A stretch of 32,098 nucleotides of DNA from an uncultured Opitutia bacterium (GTDB taxonomy: Bacteria; Verrucomicrobiota; Verrucomicrobiia; Opitutales; Opitutaceae): contig CAIPZZ010000119.1 in the NCBI GenBank assembly GCA_903869665.1, positions 1 through 32,098 of the forward strand, given 5' to 3'. The number at the start of each line of letters is the position of its first letter. The stretch's first letter is position 1. The position numbers and the translations under genes are program-made. Below the pieces are notes generated by a model that saw nothing but the letters and a program-made list of their open reading frames with translations, searched no databases and had not been told where the DNA came from. Positions 16,154 to 24,508 of this stretch are shown piece after piece.

Positions 16154-17217
16154 GGACTGGCAGCGGGGCTTTTTTCCGCCGTCGGTGGCGCGGCTGGCGC
16201 GGGCGGCGGCGCGACGTAGAGCGCGGCGAGTTCGCGGAGGATGGGCTCGAGGGCGGCGTAGTAGCCGTCCTCGCTCAGGTTGGCTTTCTGGCCACGCAGC
16301 GCTTCGAGCCGGCGCTCCAGATCGGCGCGTTTTTCCAATTGGCCGGGCGTCATCGCGCGCTCGGCGTCGCTGGGCGCGAGCGTGACGAGTTTCGCGCGCG
16401 CGCCGTCCACCGCCGGGGCCGCGCCGCCGCCGCGCGGGGGCTGGGCCTTTTTCACGATGCGTGTGCCCTTGAAAAAATCCGCCTGCGTGCCGGTTTTGTC
16501 TCCGTTGTCGTCCACGGCAGCGTGCTCGGTCAGCAACCGGTCGGCGTCACGGTAGAACCCCTGCACGCGCTGGGCGGTGGTGACAAACGCCTCGAGCAGC
16601 GAGACCTGACCGTCCTGGTCAATGTCCGTGTCGGGGTCCGCCATCGCCTCGGCGAATCGCTCACCGAAGCGGGCGTAGTTGAGCTCATTGCCGCTGCGCG
16701 TGGCGGCGATGACAACGCGGTCGGGGCCAGAGAGAGCGGTGACAAACGGGTAGCCGGCCGAGCTGCCGTCAATCACGATCACCGGGCGGCGCAACGGTTG
16801 GAGCCAGGCGGCAAGATCGGCGGGCAGGATGTCGGGGCCACGTAGGTTCATGCGCGCGTCGCGGCCGTCGAACGTGCCGTGGCCGACGTAGGCGATCCAG
16901 ACGTGCGAGGTCGCGGTGGGGTCGAGCTTAGCGATCCAATCGCGCACGCGATCCTTGTCGGTGGGCGCGGCCTCGGCGTCCTTTTTCGGATCAAGGCCGA
17001 TGACCGTGCAGTTGGCACGCGCGCGGTCGCAGGCCGTCTGCCAGTTTTTCGCAGCGGCCGCGAAACCGTCAGCAAACGTGTCCTCGCCGGGCGCGCCGAT
17101 GATGACGAGCACCTCGTCGCGGGCGGTGGGGGCGGCGGGCTCCGCCGCCGCAAGAAGCTGGGAGCAGAGGGAAAGGAGCAGGGCGGCCAGTGCGGCGGCG
17201 CGAAAGATATTTTTCAT
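16150..17217 (-). CDS. Exported caspase-fold protein with Cys-to-Ser change and an EF-hand loop
   Basis: 355 residues from ATG 17217, which opens a signal peptide (MKNIFRAAALAALLLSLCSQLLAAAE); the longer frame adds 53 unrelated residues. Residues 34-190 look like a caspase/legumain (clan CD) fold: DEVLVIIGAPGED strand, SHVWIAYVGHGTFDG with His113 as the expected catalytic His, then PVIVIDGSSAGYPFV where the Cys position after the hydrophobic strand is Ser152/153. VVIAATRSGNELNYARFGERF follows. A perfect 12-residue EF-hand loop (Asp198-Glu209, DIDQDGQVSLLE) comes next, then helical residues. Inferred: Ca2+-binding and probably not a Cys peptidase; a Ser nucleophile or pure scaffold role is possible. 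The Pro/Ala-rich tail looks disordered. It is coupled by 4-bp overlaps to both flanking genes. Confidence 0.8.
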   Translation of the reverse strand: MKNIFRAAALAALLLSLCSQLLAAAEPAAPTARDEVLVIIGAPGEDTFADGFAAAAKNWQTACDRARANCTVIGLDPKKDAEAAPTDKDRVRDWIAKLDPTATSHVWIAYVGHGTFDGRDARMNLRGPDILPADLAAWLQPLRRPVIVIDGSSAGYPFVTALSGPDRVVIAATRSGNELNYARFGERFAEAMADPDTDIDQDGQVSLLEAFVTTAQRVQGFYRDADRLLTEHAAVDDNGDKTGTQADFFKGTRIVKKAQPPRGGGAAPAVDGARAKLVTLAPSDAERAMTPGQLEKRADLERRLEALRGQKANLSEDGYYAALEPILRELAALYVAPPPAPAAPPTAEKSPAASP

Positions 17218-19598
17218 GGCAATCCTTTCCAACGGCGCCAGCCCCACTCGGCGAGGAAGCAGGCGAGCACGGCAAGAAACACCGCGCTCTGCTGCCATAG
17301 CGGGAGCGTCCACTGCTCCGTGACAGGCGCGGGGGCCTGCGCCATTTTTTTGGCGAGGGCGTCGAGGCCAGACCATGCGACCACTTCGCCGCCGGTGCGG
17401 CGGGCGAGCTCCTCGAGCAGCGCGCGGTTGGGCGCGAGGGTGCGGAACTCGTCAGCGGCGGGATCGCTGATCCAGCCGGCCTGTGCCTTGCCGATGACCT
17501 GGCCGGCGCGGTCGGTGACGGCGACTTCGGCAAGATAGGCTCCGGCGTCACGCGGCGCAAAGGTGGCGGTGAACTGGCCCGGCGCGTCGGCGACCGGCTC
17601 GGCGGGCAACGTGACCTCGGTGAAAGCAGGCGCGGCGTCCTTTTTCGCCGGCTCGGTGCCGACGCGCTTCACGTTGATCTTGACGCTTGCGAGGTCGAGC
17701 GGGCGGAACTCCTGGTCGCGCGCGGTCACGCGCAGCGTCATGCCGCCGGCCTCCTCGGCGGCGGGCTCGGCGCGGATCTCGACGGGCGCGGGCACGTCGG
17801 TCACGAGCCAGCGGGCGAGTTGCCGCCAGAACCGCGCCATGTCGGCCATCTCGGCCTCGCCCTGCATGCCCCAGTCCCAGAGGTTGGCGAGGGTGAGCAC
17901 GGCGACGCGGCCCGCACCGTAGTGCTGCGCCACGAGCGCGGGCACGCTTAGCCCGGCCTCGTCGCGAACGGTGGAGAGCACGGTCGCGGCGGGCTTGACG
18001 CGGGTGACAAGGTTGGTCGCCCCGCCCCCGATTTTTTTCATCGCGTCGAGGCGCTTGCGCTCGTCGGCCTCGATCGCACGGACGCGCGTCCACGGCTCCA
18101 GCCAGCCCTCGCGCGTAAGATTCCACGCGAGATCGCCCTGGATGAGGGTGTTGGTTTTGCCGAGATAGACGGGCAGCGCGGAGGCGAGCGGGGTGTTGTC
18201 GTAGCCACCGGCCTCGAGCGACTCCTGTCCGCCGAGCATGAGCAGGCCGCCGCCGCGCTCGGCGGCGAAGCGCCGGAGCAGGCCGAGCTGGTCGGAGGTG
18301 AAGAACGAGGCTTCGACCTTGCCGAGGATGATGGCGTCATAGGTGAACAGCTCGGCGGCGCTCTTGGGAAAGCCGGCCTTGAGCTTCGCGGCCTCCTCGT
18401 CGTCCTTGGGGTTGACAGCCTCCAGCACGGGCTGGTCGTAGCGCTGGGTGTCGTCGGTCGCCGCGCCCGCGCCACGGAAGATGGGGTTGCTGGTCTCGCC
18501 GGCGCGGCCGAGAAACGTCATCTTCGGCTCGCGGTTGGCGATGCGGATGATACCGGGGAGCTGAAGCTGAGGGTCGTCGGCGAGGGCGCGGTTGAGGAAC
18601 TTGAACTCCCAGTCGGGCCGGCCAGCGACGTAGAGGATGCGATAGGCCGGGCGGCCGCGGTCCACGAGCACGGCGCGGCGGTTGTTGAGCGCCGTGGCCT
18701 CGGCGATGTTCTCCTTCGCCGTGGCGGTAACCTCGAAAAATTGCACGCCGCTGCCACCGGGCCGCCAACTGAACTCCGCCGCGGCCGCCAGCTCGCCGTC
18801 GGCCACCAGCCGCACCGACTGCGGCGCGGGCAGCTCGCCACTGGTGGCCCCGGCGAGCGGGCGGACGCTCACGAGATAATCGCTGCCGGCGAGGCCCTGC
18901 CCGGTGAGCTCAGCGCGCAGCGTGACGGGCGCGTCGTCAAACGAGGTCTGTCGCACCTCGACGCGCGCGATGCCCGCGTCGCGCAGGCCGTCGGCCGTGC
19001 CGAGGAGGACGGGATAGACGGGCGGCAGGCCGCCGGTGTCGCCGAGGCCATTGGGCAGGTCCGTGGCGTTGCCGTCGGTGAAGAGGATGATGCCGGCGAG
19101 CGGCTGGCCGGCGAGTCGCTCGCGGAGCTTTTTCAACGCGGAGCCGAGCGCAGTGCCGCCGCCTTTGAAGTCGAGCTCGCCGAAGTCGCGCACGCGCCGG
19201 AGGTCGCGGTCGAAGACATAGGGGCGGACCTGAAAGTCGCCGGCGATTTTTTCGAGCCACGGCTGGGCGGGGCTGGCGGCGAGCGCGGCACGGAGCTTGT
19301 CGCCGCGCGCGGCGGGGTCGCCGGCGTCGGCGACCTGGAGGCTCTGGCTGTTGTCGGCGAGGATGGCGACGAGGTTGGCGCCCTTTTTCGGACGCGTGGA
19401 GACCCACTGGGGGTCGAGCAGGCAGAGCAGCAGGAGCGCGATGCCAAGCGTGCGCAGGCCGAGGCCGATGGCGCGCGCGCCGGCCTGCGGGCCGGCGGGG
19501 CGCAGCGCGAGCCACGCGAGCGGCACGAGCACGGCGGCAGCGACGGCGGCGGCGGGCAGCCACGCGGTGTTGTCAAAGGTGAGCGCGGCCAGCGTCAT
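17214..19598 (-). CDS. VWA and glutamine-amidotransferase-like membrane protein
   Basis: 794 residues. Two N-terminal membrane segments (about 13-33 and 44-62) precede a von Willebrand A-like domain whose MIDAS is Asp82-Asn-Ser84-Gln-Ser86 (ADNSQS), with a later FTDGNATD. An immunoglobulin-like stretch (about 200-320) follows, then a class I glutamine-amidotransferase-like domain starting at YRILYVAGRPDWEFKFL and including GGGLLMLGGQESLEAGGYDNTPLA. There is a second beta-sandwich and a C-terminal membrane segment near 770-788 (WQQSAVFLAVLACFLAEWGW). Known: this domain order is typical of large proteins in MoxR/BatA loci of Verrucomicrobiota and Planctomycetota; biochemical role unproven. Inferred: periplasmic, divalent-metal-dependent binding or assembly factor. 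The stop overlaps the start of the caspase-like gene by 4 bp. Confidence 0.87.
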   Translation of the reverse strand: MTLAALTFDNTAWLPAAAVAAAVLVPLAWLALRPAGPQAGARAIGLGLRTLGIALLLLCLLDPQWVSTRPKKGANLVAILADNSQSLQVADAGDPAARGDKLRAALAASPAQPWLEKIAGDFQVRPYVFDRDLRRVRDFGELDFKGGGTALGSALKKLRERLAGQPLAGIILFTDGNATDLPNGLGDTGGLPPVYPVLLGTADGLRDAGIARVEVRQTSFDDAPVTLRAELTGQGLAGSDYLVSVRPLAGATSGELPAPQSVRLVADGELAAAAEFSWRPGGSGVQFFEVTATAKENIAEATALNNRRAVLVDRGRPAYRILYVAGRPDWEFKFLNRALADDPQLQLPGIIRIANREPKMTFLGRAGETSNPIFRGAGAATDDTQRYDQPVLEAVNPKDDEEAAKLKAGFPKSAAELFTYDAIILGKVEASFFTSDQLGLLRRFAAERGGGLLMLGGQESLEAGGYDNTPLASALPVYLGKTNTLIQGDLAWNLTREGWLEPWTRVRAIEADERKRLDAMKKIGGGATNLVTRVKPAATVLSTVRDEAGLSVPALVAQHYGAGRVAVLTLANLWDWGMQGEAEMADMARFWRQLARWLVTDVPAPVEIRAEPAAEEAGGMTLRVTARDQEFRPLDLASVKINVKRVGTEPAKKDAAPAFTEVTLPAEPVADAPGQFTATFAPRDAGAYLAEVAVTDRAGQVIGKAQAGWISDPAADEFRTLAPNRALLEELARRTGGEVVAWSGLDALAKKMAQAPAPVTEQWTLPLWQQSAVFLAVLACFLAEWGWRRWKGLP

Positions 19599-19646
19599 GC
19601 GGCGCCTCCGGTGCGGACGGGGAAATTCAAGGGCATGGGGCGCGGG

Positions 19647-20828
19647 TTATTTTCCACCGAGGGCCTCGTAATAGCTGCGGACGGCGTCGGCGTATTTCTC
19701 GGGCACCGGGTCGCGGTCGGCGGGCTGGAGCGAGTCGGGCTGCGTGCGGCGGGCGAGCTCCTTGGCGAGCTCGGCGCGGACGGCGGTGAGGGGGGCGAGG
19801 ACGCTGCTCTGCACGTCGCCCCACTGCGGGGCCGTGCCGCGCTGGGTGTAGGCGCGGCGGAGGTCGTCGGCGTTGGCGCGGACGTTGGTGATCTGCTGGC
19901 GGAGGCTGGGATCGTCCACGAGCTGCTCGACGATGCGAAGGCGGTCCGCCCAATCCACGTAGTTGTCGCCGGTGATGGGGCCGGCCGGCAGGCCGTTGTT
20001 GTTCAAGAACGCGTCGGTGAGCGCGCCGAGGTTGTTGACGGCGTTGCCGGCAAACGCGCCGCCACCGTTGTTATTGAAATTACCGCCGCCGCCGGCCGCA
20101 CCGCTCTGGCGGTTGCCGCCATTCTGGGCGAGCTGGCCGCCATTGCCGCCGCGCTGACCCGGCTGGCCGGCGCGCTGACCGCCACCGCCACGCTGGCTGG
20201 GATCGCCGGGCTGATTGCCGCCGCCGCCACGGCCGGGCTGACTGGGGTCATTCTGAGCGAGGTCTCCTTGCTGGCCCGCGCCACCCTGCCCGCCACGCTG
20301 GCCGCCGCCACGCTGCCCACCACCGCGCTCGCCCGGCTGGCCCCCGGGTTGCTGTCCGCCACCGCGCCGGCCTTGGCCGCCCGGCTGGCCGCTGGGATCA
20401 TTTTGTGCGAGTTCACCGTCGCCGGGCTGTGCGCCGCCTGGCGCGCCCGCGCCACGCTGGCCGGGCTGCTGGGCACCACCGCGCTGACCTTCCCCACCCG
20501 GCTGCTGGTTGGGATCGTTTTGCGCGAGATTGCCGTCACCTGATTGCGCCCCGTTCCGCCCTCCAGACCCACGTTGACCGTCCAAACTTGGCCCGGCACC
20601 ACGGGCGGGGCTGAGCACCGAAGCCAGCGCGCGGGACAGTTCCGCTTCATTCAAAATGCCGTCATGGTTGGCATCAAAATTGGCCAGCAAATCTCGGGCC
20701 CCTTGCTCGGCTGACACGGCAGACGCGTCTGCCGGCGCCGCGCGCTGCGTCGGCTCGGCGGCAGGCTGTGCTTGGAGCAGGACCGCACCCGCCGACAGGA
20801 CGATGAAAGAAAAGAATGATGATTTCAT
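19647..20828 (-). CDS. Exported EF-hand protein with Gly/Gln-rich LAQN-repeat region
   Basis: 393 residues. A signal peptide (MKSSFFSFIVLSAGAVLLQAQ) precedes one canonical EF-hand loop, Asp52-Glu63 (DANHDGILNEAE). A long low-complexity part (about 75-250) is rich in Gly, Gln, Arg and Pro, with LAQN marks near residues 102, 141, 191 and 234, three of them LAQNDP. The folded C-terminal part (about 265-393) is helical and ends with DRDPVPEKYADAVRSYYEALGG. That ending resembles the tail seen in some DUF4175-associated proteins (recalled, not searched). Inferred: periplasmic Ca2+-binding, partly disordered partner of the DUF4175 protein, which carries a similar LAQNGQRGAG stretch. It lies 17 bp downstream of that gene, so the two are surely co-transcribed. 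No enzymatic motif is visible. Confidence 0.82.
   Translation of the reverse strand: MKSSFFSFIVLSAGAVLLQAQPAAEPTQRAAPADASAVSAEQGARDLLANFDANHDGILNEAELSRALASVLSPARGAGPSLDGQRGSGGRNGAQSGDGNLAQNDPNQQPGGEGQRGGAQQPGQRGAGAPGGAQPGDGELAQNDPSGQPGGQGRRGGGQQPGGQPGERGGGQRGGGQRGGQGGAGQQGDLAQNDPSQPGRGGGGNQPGDPSQRGGGGQRAGQPGQRGGNGGQLAQNGGNRQSGAAGGGGNFNNNGGGAFAGNAVNNLGALTDAFLNNNGLPAGPITGDNYVDWADRLRIVEQLVDDPSLRQQITNVRANADDLRRAYTQRGTAPQWGDVQSSVLAPLTAVRAELAKELARRTQPDSLQPADRDPVPEKYADAVRSYYEALGGK
20079..20606. repeat. Imperfect protein-coding repeats (Gly/Gln-rich, LAQNDP units)
   Basis: This part of the EF-hand gene is built from degenerate units of roughly 40-50 codons, each beginning with a GD(G)xLAQNDP-type segment followed by Gly-Gln-Arg-Pro runs. 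At DNA level it is a GC-rich quasi-repeat, likely prone to slippage. Confidence 0.6.
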
Positions 20829-20845
20829 GGGGGAGGGGTTCTGTG

Positions 20846-23800
20846 TCAGGGGGTGGCGACCCGGTTGAGCAGTGTGGTCAGGTCGGCCTGATCCAGACCA
20901 CCCTTGCCCGTCTGGTCATATTGCCGGATGAGCAAAGAAATCAAACTCGGCGGAACCGGTCGCCCACCCGCACCGCCTAAGTCGGAGCTAGCATCGCCGG
21001 CCAAAGCCGGGTTTCCGATCGGAGCCGCGGGATTGCCGGAAGCCGGCGCACCCGAACCGGCGAGACCCGAGGAGGCACCGACGGGGGAAGCATTTTGCGC
21101 CAGCGCGGGCTGCCCCGAAGCAGGAGCTTGGGGGGTGGCCCCAGACGCGGCGGAACCAGCCTCCGGATTGGGCGGCGTTTCCGGGCGGGCCTGCTGGAGC
21201 CGCCGAGCGAGCGCGTCCAATGTCCCCGTCGTTAGCTCGAGTTCGGGAGCGACATACGGGCCGGGCTGGCCGGCCTCGCCCGGAACGCCCGCACCGCGCT
21301 GGCCGTTCTGCGCGAGCTGCTGCTGGTTACCATCGCCGGGCTGCTGACCGTTCTGGCCGGGCTGGTTGCCGCCCTGGGCGGCCTGGCGATCCTGCTGGAG
21401 CTGGCGGGCGAGGTCGGCGAGCTCGTTCTGCGCGAACTGGAGGGCCTGTGTCTCGTCGCCGAGCACGGAGTCGGCGGCGCGCTCGACGCCGCGACGGAGC
21501 TGGTCGAGATTCTGGGCGACGCCGGCCTGGGCCTCGCGCGAGCGGTCGTTGAAGCCGCGGCGGAGCAGATCGGCGCCATCGCGCAACTGGTTGCCGGTGT
21601 TGGCGAGGTTTTGCGACTGCGTGCGGAGGAGATCGTAGAGCTGGTTGTGCAGGGCGGGCTCGGTGGTTTCGCTGGCGTCGGTGACGTCGCGGAGGTTGTT
21701 CATCAGGCCCTCGAGGCTCGCGCGCTGCTGGTCGAGATTCTGGGCGAGCGCCTGGCGCGGGCCGGAGTCGTCGAGCGGGCTCGCGCCAGTCTGAGCGGAC
21801 TGGGCGATCTGCTGCTCAAGCTGCCGCTGGCGGTCGGCGAGATCGCGGGCCTGCTGGCGGGCGGAGCGCATTTGGTCAGCAAACTGGCTGGAGGACTGGC
21901 GCTGGAGGTTGTTGCGGGCCTCGTCGAGTTGCTCCTGGGAGCGGGCCCCCGCAGCGAGGGCCTGCTGGACGTTGTTCTGGGCGAGTTGCTCGTTGGCGCG
22001 CTGCATGTCCTGCCGGGCCTGCTCCAGCTGGTCGCGGGCCTGCTGGGCCTGCTGCGCCTGGTCGGCGGACTGCTGGCCCTGAGCCTGAGCGTTGGCCTGC
22101 AGATTGTCGAGGCGCTGGCGGGCCTCGTCGAGGTCGGCGAGCATCTGGCGTTGCTCCTCCTCCAGGCGGCGAAGCTCGCGTTGGATCTGCTCGCGCTGCG
22201 GCTCGTCGCGGGCGGCGTTGAGGGCGGTCTGCAGCTCCTGCAGGCGCTGGTTCACATCGTTCTGCCGGCGAGAGAGCTCGTTGAGGCGGCTCTGGACGGC
22301 GAGCTGCTCGCGCTGCTCCTCGGTCGCAGGCTGCTGCGCGTCCTGCTGCTGCTGGTAGTTGTCCTGCTGCTGGTTGAGATCGAGCTGGTCGAGCTGGGAC
22401 TGGTTGCGGTTGCGCTGCTGCTGCTGGCCTTGTTGTCCGCGCTGCTGCTGAGCGACGCGGGTCTCGCGCGCCTGCAATTTCAGGAGCGCCTGGTAGGCGC
22501 CCTGCGCGCCGGTCCACGCCGGTGAGAGGGGGTCGAGGGATTTTTTGTCGCCGGCCTGAGCCAGATTGTCGGCGGACTGCTTCATGAAGCGCTCGGCCTG
22601 CTCGGCGGCGGCCTGCTGCCGGGCGCTGCTGAGGTCGGCCTTGGCCTCCTCAAGCAAATCCTGCGCACGCTTCTGCTCCTCGGCGAGAGTCTTGACGTCG
22701 TCGGCGTAGGTGGGGCCGGGCTCGGTCTGGCGGCGGAGGTTGAAGATGGCGGTGGAGATCTGGCGCTGGAGGTCGAGCAGCTCGTTGTCGGTCTGTGGCT
22801 GCTGGCCGCCCTGCTGGCGCTGCTGCTGCCGTTGCTGAAGGGCTTGGGCCTCCGCGGCGCTGGCCTGACGAAAAACCTCCTCGAAGGGTCGCACCTCGGC
22901 GAACGCGAGGTCGCTGGTGACACGGCGGGGCTTGCCGTCGGCACCAGCATCGTCCGCCCAAGCGAACCAAGTCACGAGGTCATCGGGCTTGATGCCCTTG
23001 GGCTCGAGGGCGAGCATCTGCTCGAAGGTCGTGCCGGCCGCCGCCGGGGTGCCCGCGCCCCGGGCCCCGGCACCGCGAGCACCGGCGCCACGGCCAGCCG
23101 GCGCGGCGGGCGTGACAGGGGCGGGCGGCGCGGTGCCCTTGAGTGAGATGTATTGCGGCTCCTGCTCGCCGATGCTGATGGCGAGGCCGTAGTCGAGCAG
23201 GCCGAAATCATCGCTAGCGCGCGCGGAGAGGCGCATCTCCTCCAACGAGGACACGCGCACGTCGCTGCGAGGAAACACCAAGGCGACGGTCGCGGGGCGG
23301 TTGGGGACGGCGGTGATGGTGATGTTGGTGCTGGCGGGATTGGGGCGCTGCTGGTCGTCCTTCAGGGCGAGCTGGTAGGTGTGGGTGGCCGAGATGGTGG
23401 TGGTCAGCGTGAACTTCGTGCGCGTGGCGTCGGCGGGCGTGAGCGCGATCTCGGCGCCGGTTTCGTCGCGGAGGACGGCACTGGCCAGAGGCTTGTTGAC
23501 GGTAAAATCGTATTTAAGCGCGGTGCCCTCGACGGCCTGGACGCGGCGGGTGTTAGGGATGGTCCGGTCGGGCAGGTTGGTGAACTTGGGATAGCTCAGC
23601 GCGGCGTCGGCGCGGACGAGCGCGGGCTGGTCGAAGACGGTGATGGTAAACTTCTCCGTCTCGCCCTGGTCATGGACCACGCGGTAGGTGAGGTCGGCGG
23701 CGAGACGCGGGAAACGCGCGACATAGACCGGGTCGCCAAGGTTGCGCTCCATCTGCACCCGGCCGGACTTGCCGTCGGAGGTCTGCCAGACGAGCTCGAC

Positions 23801-24451
23801 GCGGCGGGAGAACCGGCCGGTCACGCGCGCGTCAATCAGCACCGGCGCGCCGCGCTCACGCTCGGCGTTACCCGGCGTGACGGCGACCTTGATCTCGGGC
23901 TTGACCCATGGCGGGACGACCGGAGTGCGCTGGAACAGCAGGGCGGCGAGGGCGAGCGTAGCCGCGAGCGTCGCACCGTGGCCAAACCAGGCCCAGCGCG
24001 ACTCGCGCCGGGCGCGAAGCGTCCACGGATGCCGGCGGGCGTGGCGGAGTGACTCATCAATGAGCCGGCGCTGGAGAAAATCGAACCCCCCGCCCTCGGC
24101 CGGGGTCTGCTCGGCGGCGGTGCGGAGCGCGAGCCGCAGGTCGGGAAACTCGGCTTCGACGATCCGCGCGGCGGCGGCGAAATCGAGCGGGGTGCGGCGG
24201 GCGACGATGAAGCCGTGGACCAGCGCCCCGAAAAACACGACGGCGAGCGCTACCCCGCTGAAGGTGGTGAACTCCGCCTCCTTCCACGCGCGGAGCGAGA
24301 GCAGGCCGACAGCGACGGCGGTGACGGCGAGCCAGCGCCACATGGCGAGTCGGTGCAGGCGGTTGGCGCGCAGCCGCGCGGCGACTCCGCGCAGGTGCGC
24401 GGCCAGCTGGGGCTCCATGCGGGCGGGGTCCGGGGCGGGGCTGGGGCTCAT
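20846..24451 (-). CDS. Giant DUF4175 membrane/coiled-coil protein with C-terminal EF-hand-like loop
   Basis: 1201 residues; Met12 is an alternative start. Membrane segments lie near 37-53, 63-83 and 153-170. Residues 175-500 hold beta-sandwich repeats (for example ALSYPKFTNLPDRTI and PRSDVRVSSLEEMRLSARASDDFGL). A Gly/Ala/Arg linker follows, and from about 520 to 1030 there is a very long Gln/Ala/Glu/Arg-rich coiled coil with QQQ runs. The tail is Gly/Pro/Ala-rich, includes a LAQNGQRGAG segment, and ends with an EF-hand-like loop (Asp1179-Asp1190, DQTGKGGLDQAD) with weakened ligands. Known: DUF4175 proteins accompany MoxR/VWA genes; function unknown. Inferred: inner-membrane anchored periplasmic scaffold. 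It begins 57 bp after the BatA/VWA gene stop. The antisense strand looks open over 300 codons, but that is a by-product of biased codons. Confidence 0.88.
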   Translation of the reverse strand: MSPSPAPDPARMEPQLAAHLRGVAARLRANRLHRLAMWRWLAVTAVAVGLLSLRAWKEAEFTTFSGVALAVVFFGALVHGFIVARRTPLDFAAAARIVEAEFPDLRLALRTAAEQTPAEGGGFDFLQRRLIDESLRHARRHPWTLRARRESRWAWFGHGATLAATLALAALLFQRTPVVPPWVKPEIKVAVTPGNAERERGAPVLIDARVTGRFSRRVELVWQTSDGKSGRVQMERNLGDPVYVARFPRLAADLTYRVVHDQGETEKFTITVFDQPALVRADAALSYPKFTNLPDRTIPNTRRVQAVEGTALKYDFTVNKPLASAVLRDETGAEIALTPADATRTKFTLTTTISATHTYQLALKDDQQRPNPASTNITITAVPNRPATVALVFPRSDVRVSSLEEMRLSARASDDFGLLDYGLAISIGEQEPQYISLKGTAPPAPVTPAAPAGRGAGARGAGARGAGTPAAAGTTFEQMLALEPKGIKPDDLVTWFAWADDAGADGKPRRVTSDLAFAEVRPFEEVFRQASAAEAQALQQRQQQRQQGGQQPQTDNELLDLQRQISTAIFNLRRQTEPGPTYADDVKTLAEEQKRAQDLLEEAKADLSSARQQAAAEQAERFMKQSADNLAQAGDKKSLDPLSPAWTGAQGAYQALLKLQARETRVAQQQRGQQGQQQQRNRNQSQLDQLDLNQQQDNYQQQQDAQQPATEEQREQLAVQSRLNELSRRQNDVNQRLQELQTALNAARDEPQREQIQRELRRLEEEQRQMLADLDEARQRLDNLQANAQAQGQQSADQAQQAQQARDQLEQARQDMQRANEQLAQNNVQQALAAGARSQEQLDEARNNLQRQSSSQFADQMRSARQQARDLADRQRQLEQQIAQSAQTGASPLDDSGPRQALAQNLDQQRASLEGLMNNLRDVTDASETTEPALHNQLYDLLRTQSQNLANTGNQLRDGADLLRRGFNDRSREAQAGVAQNLDQLRRGVERAADSVLGDETQALQFAQNELADLARQLQQDRQAAQGGNQPGQNGQQPGDGNQQQLAQNGQRGAGVPGEAGQPGPYVAPELELTTGTLDALARRLQQARPETPPNPEAGSAASGATPQAPASGQPALAQNASPVGASSGLAGSGAPASGNPAAPIGNPALAGDASSDLGGAGGRPVPPSLISLLIRQYDQTGKGGLDQADLTTLLNRVATP

Positions 24452-24508
24452 GGGCGTGAAGGGTTGGGCGGCGCGGCGGGGCTTAAGACGTCAGGAAGGG
24501 GCGGGAGG

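Noticed and set aside
18741-20543. A 600-codon + strand open frame
   Set aside because: Antisense to the VWA/GATase and EF-hand genes, spanning their junction, with no domain; open only because of high GC.
20079-20606. CRISPR-like repeat array
   Set aside because: The repeats are degenerate, unequal in spacing, in frame with a protein and Gly/Gln-coding; no identical direct repeats and no cas genes.
21611-22525. A 304-codon + strand open frame rich in Leu/Val/Glu, resembling a membrane protein
   Set aside because: It is the antisense of the Gln/Ala-rich coiled coil of the DUF4175 gene; CAG/GAG/GCC codons read as CTG/CTC/GGC in reverse, giving a false hydrophobic protein.
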